Positions 1-8,585 of a stretch of DNA of 64,000 nt are shown piece after piece (positions within the stretch are counted from its first letter, which is position 1; the number at the start of each line of letters is the position of its first letter). The stretch covers positions 372,001 through 436,000 of the forward strand of contig JAKVOU010000001.1 in assembly GCA_022482625.1 (NCBI GenBank), given 5' to 3'. The DNA is from Spirochaetia bacterium (GTDB lineage: Bacteria > Spirochaetota > Spirochaetia > Sphaerochaetales > Sphaerochaetaceae). The position numbers and the translations under genes were made by a program. Below the pieces are notes generated by a model. The model saw only the letters and a program-made list of their open reading frames with translations, did not search any database and had not been told where the DNA came from.

Positions 1-543
1 TGCAACATTGCGGGAAAGGAATTCAAGGCCATGCCTGAACGTAGTTGCCTGAGGCATCCTTTCTTCACTAGTGATATATTTTCTGTTGGACTGGTCCTGG
101 AATTCTTTTTTTTCATGGTAGACAATGTCCTGCTTGCCTCGCAATTGTTCAATAAGTTCTGGATAGACTTTCCAAGGGTCGCCTTCCTGTCCTCGTGAGC
201 ATTCCCATGAACTATATCGTGTATGATAGGTACAGCCTCCGTCTTCCCAATAGTGGTAGTGATCAGATATGAGATGGGAATAGATACCGTTTTGTTTGAG
301 CATCTCAGGCATAGAGTTGTCATACGGTTCCATAGGGCCCCAGCTACGGTGAAGGAAATTATACCTTCCGGTATGGAGTTCTCTTCTTGCAGGCATACAG
401 GGCATGCTGCCTACATATTGACAATCAAAGGTAAGGGAGTTGTCAGCCAATCGCTTGAAATTTGGCGTTGGAATCCAATTGCATCCGTAGGGTTCCAGCA
501 TCCTTCTGTTAAGGGAATCAAACATTACCATTATTGCTTTCAT
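1..543 (-). CDS. Sulfatase, N-terminal part (runs off window)
   Basis: This is the first 181 codons of an arylsulfatase-family protein, read on the minus strand from an ATG at 543 and open to the window edge. AGGAGA lies about 7 nt before the ATG. The N-terminus MKAIMVMFDSLNRR fits the first metal-binding strand of sulfatases. Cys49-Met-Pro51-Ala-Arg53 matches the C-x-P-x-R signature, whose Cys is converted to formylglycine; in anaerobes the anSME radical SAM enzyme does this. No signal peptide is seen, so it is probably cytoplasmic. It is divergent from the TctCBA transporter, and a second sulfatase with its Cys also at residue 49 lies beyond that transporter. The substrate is unknown and the C-terminal half is not visible. 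Confidence 0.88.
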   Translation of the reverse strand, partial: MKAIMVMFDSLNRRMLEPYGCNWIPTPNFKRLADNSLTFDCQYVGSMPCMPARRELHTGRYNFLHRSWGPMEPYDNSMPEMLKQNGIYSHLISDHYHYWEDGGCTYHTRYSSWECSRGQEGDPWKVYPELIEQLRGKQDIVYHEKKEFQDQSNRKYITSEERMPQATTFRHGLEFLSRNVA

Positions 544-945
544 CAGTCGTTCTCCTCGTAGATGGTTACAATCTGATAGCTGCATCAATAAAAAAAAGAA
601 TATCCATGTCGCTTCGGAAAGGGAAATCCGAAGTCATGCTTCACACTAACAGAAATCATTCAGCAAGTCAATCTAGAATTTATTTCCAGCTATTGAAAGG
701 AATAGATATGCAGTTAAAAAATTTATTTTTTCTTTTGACAAAACAGTAACCTGGGGTTATCATACTTATGTAAATTTAATTAAATAAATTAAAAAAATAA
801 AAATCTGATTGAATCCTGCATCAATCAAAAGAAGTATCTGGCCTTTACAGGGAAAAGGGAATGAGCATATGTTGCAACTCATGGAAATATAATGATAAAG
901 CCACATATGAAGTTTTTAGCGCATCAACCAATGGAGGTTTGCAAA
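544..945. other. Divergent intergenic region, sulfatase / TctC
   Basis: About 400 AT-rich bases separate the minus-strand sulfatase from the TctC gene. I see no convincing gene. The region holds a good plus-strand promoter at 735-763 and then a long leader with a small inverted repeat (GATTGA...TCAATC near 808-828). It is the natural place for an operator controlling both directions, but I could not identify a regulator site. Confidence 0.6.
735..763 (+). promoter_or_regulatory. Sigma-70 promoter for the tct operon
   Basis: TTGACA (735-740), a 17-nt spacer and TATCAT (758-763) form a near-consensus promoter pointing at tctC. Transcription would start near 770, giving a leader of about 175 nt. 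Confidence 0.65.
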
Positions 946-1938
946 ATGAAAAAGAGAGATATCTTGGCAATGATCTGCATGCTGTCAATGGCATCAGCAG
1001 TTTTCGCCAATGGCAAATCAGAGCAGCAGTCTGCTTCTGAAAGTGGAGCAGAGTGGAAACCGGATCATAATATTACCATCCGTGTACCTAATTCTGCCGG
1101 TGGCACAATGGATACCCTGAGCCGAATCTTCGCACAGGGCGTACAGAAAGAAATGGATGTACCTACCGTAGTGAAAAATGTTACAGGTGCAGCCGGTGCC
1201 CTTTGTCTCAATGACCTGAACAAATCAGATCCAAGTATCAGTGAAATGATGGCAAGTGGCATAGCCTTCTTCACATTGACTCCTCTTGTCAACAAGGATG
1301 TAAAGGTTTCATTAGATGACTATGACCCCATTGCCAGCCTTGTAAGTGAGGATTTTGTACTCTATGTTGCTCCCAAGGATACCGGTATTGAAAATTGGGA
1401 TGATTTCCTTGCCTATGCCAAGAAAAACGGCATAACAGCAGGCTGCAATGCACCTGGTGGTGCAACCCACATGCTATTCTCTGCCTTGCTGGGTGATGCA
1501 GGGATCAAATGGAATGCTGTTTCAACTGCAGGTTCAAACAAAGATTTGCTGAATCTTGTGTCAGGCAATGTCGATTGTGTCATAGCGACTGTTTCTGTAG
1601 GAAGCCAATTCGTCGAAGGTGGTATGGTCAAGCCGATTGCCTGTTTCTCGGACGCACCATTTACAGGGTTTGATAATTATACGGTTCCGACGGTATCCAG
1701 CAAAGGATATAACATCGTCTTCAAGTCCAATAATTTCATAATGGTACGTAAGGGAGTACCTCAGGATCATATTGATGCCGTGTACAACGCTTATATGGAT
1801 TACCAGAAAACTGATGAATTCAAGGCTTTGGCCCAAAAAGCAAATTTTACTCCGAATACGATGAACGGAGCGGAAATTCGTAAGAGCGTCAATGATGAAA
1901 AAGACTTTTGCCAAACTTACTATAAGAAATACTATTGA
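946..1938 (+). CDS. TctC-family periplasmic solute-binding protein
   Basis: This is the substrate-binding subunit of a tripartite tricarboxylate transporter (TTT). It is 330 aa from the ATG at 946, which has GGAGG about 8 nt upstream; an in-frame ATG at 892 lacks that. An N-terminal signal peptide (residues 1-21, ...SAVFA|NGKSE) precedes the mature protein, which begins IRVPNSAGGTMDTLSR, the usual TctC/Bug start with a ligand-binding loop. The family binds carboxylates such as citrate, tartrate or aromatic acids. It overlaps or abuts tctB. The neighbouring sulfatases suggest a desulfated or sulfonated organic acid as ligand, but that is inference only. Confidence 0.9.
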   Translation: MKKRDILAMICMLSMASAVFANGKSEQQSASESGAEWKPDHNITIRVPNSAGGTMDTLSRIFAQGVQKEMDVPTVVKNVTGAAGALCLNDLNKSDPSISEMMASGIAFFTLTPLVNKDVKVSLDDYDPIASLVSEDFVLYVAPKDTGIENWDDFLAYAKKNGITAGCNAPGGATHMLFSALLGDAGIKWNAVSTAGSNKDLLNLVSGNVDCVIATVSVGSQFVEGGMVKPIACFSDAPFTGFDNYTVPTVSSKGYNIVFKSNNFIMVRKGVPQDHIDAVYNAYMDYQKTDEFKALAQKANFTPNTMNGAEIRKSVNDEKDFCQTYYKKYY

Positions 1939-1958
1939 TCGGGTTTAGGAGTTTTGTG

Positions 1959-2402
1959 TTGAAAATCAAATACAAATCCAATTTTATCGCAGGTGTCTGC
2001 TCTGCCGTGTTTGGGGTCGTGGTACTTCTATTGATCCCAAGCCAGGTAGGGGTGGATACCGGTAAAACGTTCGGCGTCGGATCTGCGTCAATTCCTATGG
2101 GTATGGCACTGGTCTGTATTGTCTGTGGTATATTGCTGGTTATCAAAAGCAAGGTATTCAAGGATGATGTTGAAAAAGAACTAGAGGTCTCTCGGGAACT
2201 CAAGATATTCTTGTATTTCCTTGTACTACTTGCCTATGCTCTTACGTTTGATTATAGCTTTGTCATTTCAACCTGTATATTGGCTGTAGTGACGCTATTG
2301 TTTACCGGCTCGAGAAAAATCTCCTATTACTTGATTTCAGTCGGAATGGTTCTGTTGTTATATGTCACGTTCAGATTTTTGCTGAACGTCAACTTACCTT
2401 AG
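1959..2402 (+). CDS. TctB-family small membrane subunit
   Basis: This is the small four-helix subunit of the TTT transporter, 147 aa from a TTG at 1959. AGGAG at 1947-1951 is 7 nt before that TTG; a GTG at 1956 is also possible. Hydrophobic segments lie near residues 8-27, 43-62, 82-100 and 103-138. TctB proteins vary in sequence, so the assignment rests on size, topology and the position between TctC and TctA. Its stop is 12 nt before tctA, with GGAGGAG in the gap, so the genes are cotranscribed. Confidence 0.82.
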   Translation: MKIKYKSNFIAGVCSAVFGVVVLLLIPSQVGVDTGKTFGVGSASIPMGMALVCIVCGILLVIKSKVFKDDVEKELEVSRELKIFLYFLVLLAYALTFDYSFVISTCILAVVTLLFTGSRKISYYLISVGMVLLLYVTFRFLLNVNLP

Positions 2403-2414
2403 GAGGAGTGAGGA

Positions 2415-3947
2415 ATGTCCCCAGTTCTTGTTGAAGCTTTTCATAATTTGTTATCATTCCAAAATCTGCTCTTTATCAATCTTGGAATGTTTATCGGCAT
2501 AATCTTCGGAGCTATTCCTGGCCTGAATGGCAACCTTGCCATTACAGTACTGCTTCCGTTCACTTTTTCCTTGGGAACAGTTCCTGCCATATTGTTGCTT
2601 ACTGCTATTTTCTTTGGTTCAAATTTCGGTGGATCAATCAGTGCAATACTGATCAATACCCCGGGAACAAATGCTGCAGCGGCAACTCTACTTGACGGAT
2701 ATCCACTGGCCCATATTCAGAACAAACCAAGGAAAGCCCTGGATGTTGCCTTGCTGGCTTCTACCTTCGGCGGTATCGTAAGTGCCTTGTGCCTTCTTTT
2801 CTTTGCTCCGCAAATCAGCAAGGTTGCAATGAAATTCGGTCCACCGGAATATTTTGCCTTGGCAATCTTCGGATTATCAATCATAGCATCCGTCAGTGGT
2901 AAAAGTATCCTGAAAGGATTGATCATGGGAGCTTTCGGAGTCCTTTTGTCCACCATGGGTATGGATACCATCAGCGGGAATCCTCGTTTTACTTTCCATA
3001 ATCTTACATTATACAATGGTGTAGGTATGCTTGCTGTGTTGCTGGGCGTCTATGCAATTTCCCAGATGCTGGCAAGAATCAATGGATCAGAGAAAGTCCA
3101 TCAACTGAAGGATTTGAAAAAACGTGATGAAGATGACCGGTTGACCAAGCAAGAGAAAAAACATCTTATACCTACGATGCTGCGTTCTTCCCTGATCGGT
3201 TCTTTCATCGGTGCCATTCCTGGCACAGGTGGTGCTATTGCAGCTTTCATTTCCTATAACCAGGCACAGAACCGTGCTAAGCCAGGAGAACATTTTGGAA
3301 AAGGTGAAATAAAGGGAATTGCAGCGCCGGAATCTGCAAATAACGGTGCTACTGCCGCGACTCTGATTCCTTTGCTGACATTGGGCATACCGGGTGATGT
3401 TGTTTCCGCTACTCTTGCAGGTGCCTTTACCATGCAAGGCCTGATTGTTGGACCGAGACTGTTTATCAACTCAGGACCTACGGTCTATGCAATTCTTCTC
3501 GGTTGTCTTATAACTCAGATTTTTATTCTTATACAGGGAAGGTACCTGCTGCCTGTATTTGTCAAGATCACACGCGTACCACAGGACTTGTTGACAACCA
3601 TCCTCATCGTAGTCTGCTGTGCCGGAGCTTTTGCCATTTCGGATTCATCCTTTGATCTGAAAGTCATGCTTATCTTCGGTGTGCTAGCATATTTCTTCAT
3701 GAAAGTGGATCTTCCGCCGGTTCCTATTGTACTTGGAATTGTCCTTGGGCCAATCGCTGAAGAAAACTTCAGGAATTCCCTGGTCATGTCGAAAGGTTCA
3801 TGGAGTATTTTCGTTACCAGACCGATCAGTCTTCTTTTTATTGTACTGACGTTCATCTTTATCTATTTGTTGAAAAAGAATGAAAAAAAGGAAGCACAGG
3901 CTGCGGAAGAATTCAAACGGACGACACAGGGTACTGAAGAACTCTAG
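2415..3947 (+). CDS. TctA-family large permease subunit
   Basis: This is the large membrane subunit of the TTT secondary transporter (510 aa), which moves the substrate with an ion gradient after delivery by TctC. The sequence carries the two conserved TctA glycine/proline motifs, GAIPGLNGNLAI near residue 32 and GAIPGTGGAIAAF near residue 260. There are about eleven predicted membrane helices and a charged cytoplasmic loop near residues 225-250. The length is normal for the family and the start has a strong GGAGGAGTGAGG just upstream. It ends the tct transporter unit; a sulfatase gene follows in the same direction after a 200-nt gap. Confidence 0.92.
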   Translation: MSPVLVEAFHNLLSFQNLLFINLGMFIGIIFGAIPGLNGNLAITVLLPFTFSLGTVPAILLLTAIFFGSNFGGSISAILINTPGTNAAAATLLDGYPLAHIQNKPRKALDVALLASTFGGIVSALCLLFFAPQISKVAMKFGPPEYFALAIFGLSIIASVSGKSILKGLIMGAFGVLLSTMGMDTISGNPRFTFHNLTLYNGVGMLAVLLGVYAISQMLARINGSEKVHQLKDLKKRDEDDRLTKQEKKHLIPTMLRSSLIGSFIGAIPGTGGAIAAFISYNQAQNRAKPGEHFGKGEIKGIAAPESANNGATAATLIPLLTLGIPGDVVSATLAGAFTMQGLIVGPRLFINSGPTVYAILLGCLITQIFILIQGRYLLPVFVKITRVPQDLLTTILIVVCCAGAFAISDSSFDLKVMLIFGVLAYFFMKVDLPPVPIVLGIVLGPIAEENFRNSLVMSKGSWSIFVTRPISLLFIVLTFIFIYLLKKNEKKEAQAAEEFKRTTQGTEEL

Positions 3948-3986
3948 CATTCCATAGGTTCTGGTCAAAGGTTGATAGAGATCAGC

Positions 3987-4016
3987 CTGACATATGGTTT
4001 TTCCGTACTCTATATA
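3987..4016 (+). promoter_or_regulatory. Possible promoter for the second sulfatase
   Basis: CTGACA (3987-3992) and TATATA (4011-4016) are separated by 18 nt; TATAAT overlaps at 4013. They lie about 130 nt before the sulfatase ATG, so that gene could be transcribed apart from tctCBA. Only pattern matching supports this. Confidence 0.4.
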
Positions 4017-4149
4017 ATAATGAAATCTTTTTCGTAAAAAAGAATTGATATTGAAGTTTTCCCTGCATCAGTATCCATAGAAAGGATACTGGAATCGGGG
4101 AAAGGGTAGTCTTTATCATTTCAGGCAAAAATAAGGAAGGACAGTTACT

Positions 4150-5493
4150 ATGAAATATAACATAATCTACATACATACCCATGACAGCGGTCGATATTGG
4201 AGTCCGTATGGTTATGATGTACCGACACCGAATGTCATGGAATTTGCAAAAAAAAGTACAACATTTCGCAATTGTTTCTGTGCAGGGCCGACGTGTTCAC
4301 CAAGCAGGTCTGGTCTGCTGACAGGGACATATCCGCATCAGAACGGAATGTTAGGCCTGGCCCATAGAGGTTTTGCACTCTATGACTACCATGACCACAT
4401 TGCAAACTATCTGAAAGACTCTGGATTCAAGTCCGTACTATGCGGTGTGCAGCACGTGGCGGCCCATAAATCTACCATTGGGTACGATACAATCGTAGGA
4501 ACAAAAGACAAGGACTTGTTTGATCCTGTCTCCATGGAAAAATGGGACAGGGACAATGCCGATGCCTTATGTACCTATCTGCAGAAAACAAAAAGTGAAA
4601 AGAAACCACGGTTTGTTTCCATGGGTTTCTTTTCTACACATCGGAAATATCCGGCACCCGATCCCTCTGTTGTAAATGCAGATTACATACATGCGCCTTT
4701 TCCCATTGCAGACTGTCCTGAGACACGTCAGGATATGGCCGGTTACTGTCAGTCTGCCCACATATTCGATGAATGTTTCGGAAAAGTTGTCACCTCATTG
4801 GAACAGAATGGATATTTTGAGAATTCAATCATACTGTTGACTACTGACCATGGCATTGCTTTCCCTCAGATGAAATGTACACTCTATGATACTGGTATCG
4901 GAGTTGCCTGTATTGTCTATTATCCTGGAAATCACGCAAACGGTACTGTCTGTGATGCTTTGGTTTCACAATTGGATATTTTCCCGACTTTATGCGAGCT
5001 CGAAGGGCTTGAGAAGCCAGAAAGGCTCCAGGGAGTTTCTCTCTTGCCGTTGCTTGAAAAGAAATCTGCTGCAGTGAGAAAAGAAATCTTTGCGGAAATA
5101 AATTACCATGCTGCCTATGAACCTGCCAGATGTGTCAGGACAGATAGGTACAAGTACATACGACGATATCTTGCATATGACAAACCTGTACTTTCGAACA
5201 TCGATCCTTCTTTGAGCAAGACGATGTTGCTCTCAAATGGGCTGGCAGAAAAAAAAGGTGTAGCCAGTGAGATGCTTTTTGACTTACTTTTCGATCCATG
5301 TGAACGTATAAATCTGATAAATGATGTTTCGTATGCTTCTTGTGCAGCAAAAATGTCAGCTGATCTGGACGACTGGATGAAAAAAACAGCTGATCCAATC
5401 CTGACTTATGGTGCACGTATCCCGAAACCCGATGGGGCAGTAGTCAATACATTGTCATGCATCAATCCAAAAGATCTGGACTATGAACTCTGA
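4150..5493 (+). CDS. Sulfatase (arylsulfatase A-like)
   Basis: This hydrolase of sulfate esters or sulfamates is 447 aa with no signal peptide. Cys49-Ser-Pro-Ser-Arg53 is the formylglycine signature, followed by the usual SGLLTGTYPHQNG. The first metal-binding motif is THDSGR (residues 10-15), the HD form seen in heparan N-sulfatase-like members. TTDHGIAFP near residue 240 gives the second metal-binding Asp-His. It lies downstream of tctCBA and upstream of a phosphoglucose isomerase. The formylglycine-generating enzyme must be elsewhere in the genome. The substrate is unknown; an amino-sugar sulfate is a guess from the HD motif. Confidence 0.92.
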   Translation: MKYNIIYIHTHDSGRYWSPYGYDVPTPNVMEFAKKSTTFRNCFCAGPTCSPSRSGLLTGTYPHQNGMLGLAHRGFALYDYHDHIANYLKDSGFKSVLCGVQHVAAHKSTIGYDTIVGTKDKDLFDPVSMEKWDRDNADALCTYLQKTKSEKKPRFVSMGFFSTHRKYPAPDPSVVNADYIHAPFPIADCPETRQDMAGYCQSAHIFDECFGKVVTSLEQNGYFENSIILLTTDHGIAFPQMKCTLYDTGIGVACIVYYPGNHANGTVCDALVSQLDIFPTLCELEGLEKPERLQGVSLLPLLEKKSAAVRKEIFAEINYHAAYEPARCVRTDRYKYIRRYLAYDKPVLSNIDPSLSKTMLLSNGLAEKKGVASEMLFDLLFDPCERINLINDVSYASCAAKMSADLDDWMKKTADPILTYGARIPKPDGAVVNTLSCINPKDLDYEL

Positions 5494-5596
5494 TTGCTGT
5501 CATTGAACCGAAACCATTGGAAATTAATTAAAGCTTGATTTGGCATATCTGTTGACAGCATCTAGCATCAGACGGATATGGAAGGAGTACTGTGGT

Positions 5597-6874
5597 ATGG
5601 AAAAATTTCAGTTTTCGGTTGTGGATACTGTCGGTTTGCTCGGACAGGATACCCTTACGAAAGAATGTAAAAGACAATTATCGGTCCTGCACAAAGTGCA
5701 GGCCGGAGAACAAAAATACAGTGATAATCTTGGTTGGTCGACGGTTGATTCATGGGCAAATGAAAAGCAAATAGACGACTTGCTGGCATTGTCCAAGCAG
5801 ATCAAGGAGAAGGCTGATACCCTTGTAGTCATCGGCATCGGTGGGTCAAACCAAGGAGCAAGAGCTGCGATTTCTGCCTTGAACAAGAAATCATCCGTGG
5901 AAATCATTTGGGCAGGCAATAACTTGTCCAGTTACGAAGCCAACAAGACACTTGAGCACCTGAAAGACAAGGTATTTGTCATAGATGTCATTGCAAAAAA
6001 CTTTGAAACGTTGGAACCAGGTGTAGCATTTCGGATTTTTAGACATGAATTGGAGTTGCGCTATAAAAAAAATGCAAAGGATTATATTGTCATAACAGGT
6101 ACCAGAGGAAGTTTTTCACAGCAGCTTGCACAGCAGCATGGCTACCGTTTCTTGACATTTCCGACTGATATCGGCGGCCGATATTCTGTTTTGAGTGATG
6201 TCGGGCTCTTCCCGATGGCTGTAGCTGATATAGACATCAAGCAACTGGTTGCAGGAGCCCGCACTATGCAGGATAAACTTGCAAAGAATGATACACCAAC
6301 AAACCCTGCATTGGAATATGCAGTTTTTCGCAATCTGATAGGCAAATTGGGTTATAAAATAGAGATGCTATCATTCTTTGAACCGCGCTTGACCGATTTC
6401 GGGAGATGGTGGGTGCAGCTGATGGCTGAAAGTGAAGGAAAAGACAACAAAGGATTATTTCCTGTCGTATCCTGTTATTCAGAATTGCTGCACTCAACCG
6501 GTCAGTTTGTCCAGGAGGGATCAAACATCCTGTTTGAAACATTCATACGGGTAGTGGATGATGGAAGCCCAGTCATATCCTTGCATAATGACAACGTGGA
6601 TGATCATTTTGACTACTTGGACACAAAGAACCTTTCACAAGTAAACCATGCTGCTTTCAAGGCAACATTGACTGCACATGCCATGCGCTTCCCCTGCCTG
6701 GAACTGACGGTGGGACGACTTGAAGAATTTGAACTAGGGGAGTTGTTTTTTTTCTTTATGTATACATGCTACCTTTCTTGTCTGCTTACAGGCGTAAATC
6801 CCTTCGACCAGCCTGGAGTGGAAGCTTATAAGAACTATATGTTCCAGGAATTAGGGAAAAATTCTGCAAAATAA
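5597..6874 (+). CDS. pgi: Glucose-6-phosphate isomerase
   Basis: This enzyme interconverts glucose 6-phosphate and fructose 6-phosphate. The ATG at 5597 is preceded by AGGAG at 5583, giving 425 aa, which is on the short side for the family. Both family signatures are visible: DIGGRYSVLSDVGLFP (about residues 192-207) and a C-terminal GVNPFDQPGVEAYKNY. LLHSTGQFVQEG resembles the Bacillus-type enzymes. It follows the sulfatase by about 100 nt and could serve sugars released by that unit. It may be the only pgi of the cell or a specialised paralogue; the window cannot tell. Confidence 0.9.
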   Translation: MEKFQFSVVDTVGLLGQDTLTKECKRQLSVLHKVQAGEQKYSDNLGWSTVDSWANEKQIDDLLALSKQIKEKADTLVVIGIGGSNQGARAAISALNKKSSVEIIWAGNNLSSYEANKTLEHLKDKVFVIDVIAKNFETLEPGVAFRIFRHELELRYKKNAKDYIVITGTRGSFSQQLAQQHGYRFLTFPTDIGGRYSVLSDVGLFPMAVADIDIKQLVAGARTMQDKLAKNDTPTNPALEYAVFRNLIGKLGYKIEMLSFFEPRLTDFGRWWVQLMAESEGKDNKGLFPVVSCYSELLHSTGQFVQEGSNILFETFIRVVDDGSPVISLHNDNVDDHFDYLDTKNLSQVNHAAFKATLTAHAMRFPCLELTVGRLEEFELGELFFFFMYTCYLSCLLTGVNPFDQPGVEAYKNYMFQELGKNSAK

Positions 6875-6895
6875 AACATCTTGGATATAGATAGC

Positions 6896-6943
6896 ATCGG
6901 TAGCTGCGTAACGATGGGAAGTCTTCTCACGTCAGCTACCGAT
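6896..6943 (+). repeat. Perfect 11-bp inverted repeat downstream of pgi
   Basis: ATCGGTAGCTG (6896-6906) and CAGCTACCGAT (6933-6943) can pair around a 26-nt loop just after the pgi stop codon. No T-run follows directly, so it is more likely a 3' UTR structure than a simple terminator. Confidence 0.6.
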
Positions 6944-7025
6944 TACTTATCGGTTCAGATTACTTTTCTGCTTTATCCAGTGTGACATTCTGAAGCAAAG
7001 CTGATAGGAATTATAACTTTACGAC

Positions 7026-7052
7026 AAAACCACCTCAAAAAGAGGTGGTTTT
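7026..7052. terminator. Bidirectional terminator between pgi and the next gene
   Basis: AAAACCACCTC and GAGGTGGTTTT form an 11-bp perfect hairpin with an A5 loop. It has T or A runs on both sides and lies between convergent genes. Confidence 0.88.
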
Positions 7053-7077
7053 CAATGAGTAATTCGTTTTCCTCTTA

Positions 7078-8064
7078 TCAACCATCGATGATATCATCGG
7101 TAACAATCTGCTGATCCTGCAACTCTTCTCCAGAAAAAGCTTGGGCTTGGGCAGCCATACGATTCTTTAAATCTGTCTCTGCCTCCTGAAGAAGTACTTC
7201 AGCATCAATACGCCGACCCTTACGAGTCGAAAAACCAAAGTTGCAAGATTGACCAGCTGCGTGTCCAGCAAAAAAATGTGTAAGATAGTGGCTGGCTTCC
7301 TGTATGTTGTAGAAGGGGAAGATCAGGCACACGGCACCGTCATTCATGACGTAGGAAAAAGCGGCATTGTCCGTGTTATGAAGCAATGTCTGTTTCAGTG
7401 CTGCTGGCAAACCATTTTCTTGGGCAAAGATACAAACAGAAAGATCATAATCATTGGCTATGCTTTCTTCAAGTTCATAGGCAAGTGCACTTTCCAAGGT
7501 CGGAAGCACCGTCGTTTCATGAACTTTTCCTGTTGCAGACGGTTCTGCAGCAGATTGCACAAATGGCTGTATATCTTCATGTTCCAGATAATTCAGTATG
7601 TCCATTACCTGTGTAGGCGTCAATCTGTTGAGGACTTTCATCGTCTCGTTGTTAAGAGAAACATAAGCATGTTCTTTTCCTTCAGCAGATTGCGGATTGT
7701 TTTTCCTTATAGGCTCAAATGTTTCTTCCTTTTCAGATTCTTCCCCAGGTTCTTCTCCCTGCGGTAGCGGATCATCGCCTGGCAATGTGAATAGCGGAGC
7801 ATCATAACTGTTACGTGGCAATATGTCCGCTTTGTCTTCTGCATCAGCAGTATTTCTGTCAGCAATGATGGAAGCAACCTCGATGAGACACAGACCTATC
7901 AGCACCGGGAAAATATAAATCATCAGATGATAGAGAGTTTCAGCATGAATATTATATTTCGGAACCAAATATCGAATAAAAAGGAATCCACCTAAAAAGA
8001 GCACACCTGCGGAGATAATGAAAGAAAAGAAAACCTGTTGGACAAAACTACGTTTGTGTTGCAT
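7078..8064 (-). CDS. Membrane protein with possible degenerate GGDEF-like domain
   Basis: This 328-aa protein is not recognised with certainty. GGAG lies 7 nt before the ATG. Two membrane helices (about residues 9-32 and 45-66) are followed by a charged, Glu-rich linker (80-125). A C-terminal domain (about 185-310) reads YDLSVCIFAQENGL, then a strand-turn-strand VMNDGAVCLIFPF, then FGFSTRKGRRIDAEVLLQEAE. This order resembles a diguanylate cyclase fold, but the GG(D/E)EF signature is absent, so no cyclase activity is expected. It may bind a ligand or a partner at the membrane. It is divergent from the ftsB-like gene. Confidence 0.6.
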   Translation of the reverse strand: MQHKRSFVQQVFFSFIISAGVLFLGGFLFIRYLVPKYNIHAETLYHLMIYIFPVLIGLCLIEVASIIADRNTADAEDKADILPRNSYDAPLFTLPGDDPLPQGEEPGEESEKEETFEPIRKNNPQSAEGKEHAYVSLNNETMKVLNRLTPTQVMDILNYLEHEDIQPFVQSAAEPSATGKVHETTVLPTLESALAYELEESIANDYDLSVCIFAQENGLPAALKQTLLHNTDNAAFSYVMNDGAVCLIFPFYNIQEASHYLTHFFAGHAAGQSCNFGFSTRKGRRIDAEVLLQEAETDLKNRMAAQAQAFSGEELQDQQIVTDDIIDG

Positions 8065-8097
8065 TGATCACTCCAGAGCTGTATTTCGGCAGGAATA

Positions 8098-8126
8098 TTG
8101 AAAATTCACTTCCTATTATATATGCT
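8098..8126 (+). promoter_or_regulatory. Promoter for the ftsB-like gene
   Basis: TTGAAA (8098-8103) and TATGCT (8121-8126) are separated by exactly 17 nt. The predicted start of transcription (about 8133) is only a few bases before the ATG at 8137. No Shine-Dalgarno sequence fits, so the transcript may be nearly leaderless. Confidence 0.6.
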
Positions 8127-8136
8127 ATAAACACCC

Positions 8137-8583
8137 ATGGCAATAAAATATTTCCGATTATTTGTTTTTAGTATGATTATTTTGTATTTTTCCTTATCTT
8201 CAGTTTTCTCTTCAAAGGGATATTTTGCCAATCGTCAGCTTCGTGAAGAGCTCATGGCACAGGAGGCGCAAGAACAGGAGCTTGAGGCACAGACTGCCGC
8301 GTTGGCACAGGAGCAAACCGAACTTGAACAAGGAAAGGGCGTGCTTGACGGCGTATATCATTTGGGATTCGTTGAAAACGGCGATTCGGTTTATCGCTTG
8401 GATTTACCGAAAGACAACCAAGAAAAAGGCAATACGGACACTTTTCATGCTACAAAGGAAGCACATACATTTATTCCTCTGTCCAGGAAGACAATTTCTT
8501 TGATTTCCTTGGCTTTCTCGCTTGCAATTTGTCTATTCTCTCGCATAATATCCTATCATATACAGAAATTAAAGGAACGATAG
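8137..8583 (+). CDS. FtsB/DivIC-like septum formation protein
   Basis: This 148-aa bitopic-type protein has an N-terminal membrane helix (residues 6-24) and then a coiled coil rich in Glu, Gln and Ala (about 32-68). That order is typical of FtsB/DivIC, which links FtsL and FtsQ in the divisome. GVYHLGFVENGDSVYRLD after the coil fits the small domain of that family. Unusually it has a second hydrophobic stretch (119-138) near the C-terminus, which would put both ends in the cytoplasm. Its stop is 2 nt before the Sua5-like gene. The assignment is by architecture. Confidence 0.65.
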   Translation: MAIKYFRLFVFSMIILYFSLSSVFSSKGYFANRQLREELMAQEAQEQELEAQTAALAQEQTELEQGKGVLDGVYHLGFVENGDSVYRLDLPKDNQEKGNTDTFHATKEAHTFIPLSRKTISLISLAFSLAICLFSRIISYHIQKLKER

Positions 8584-8585
8584 AA

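Noticed and set aside
534-749. 71-codon frame after the first sulfatase
   Set aside because: It has no ribosome-binding site and lies in an AT-rich promoter region.
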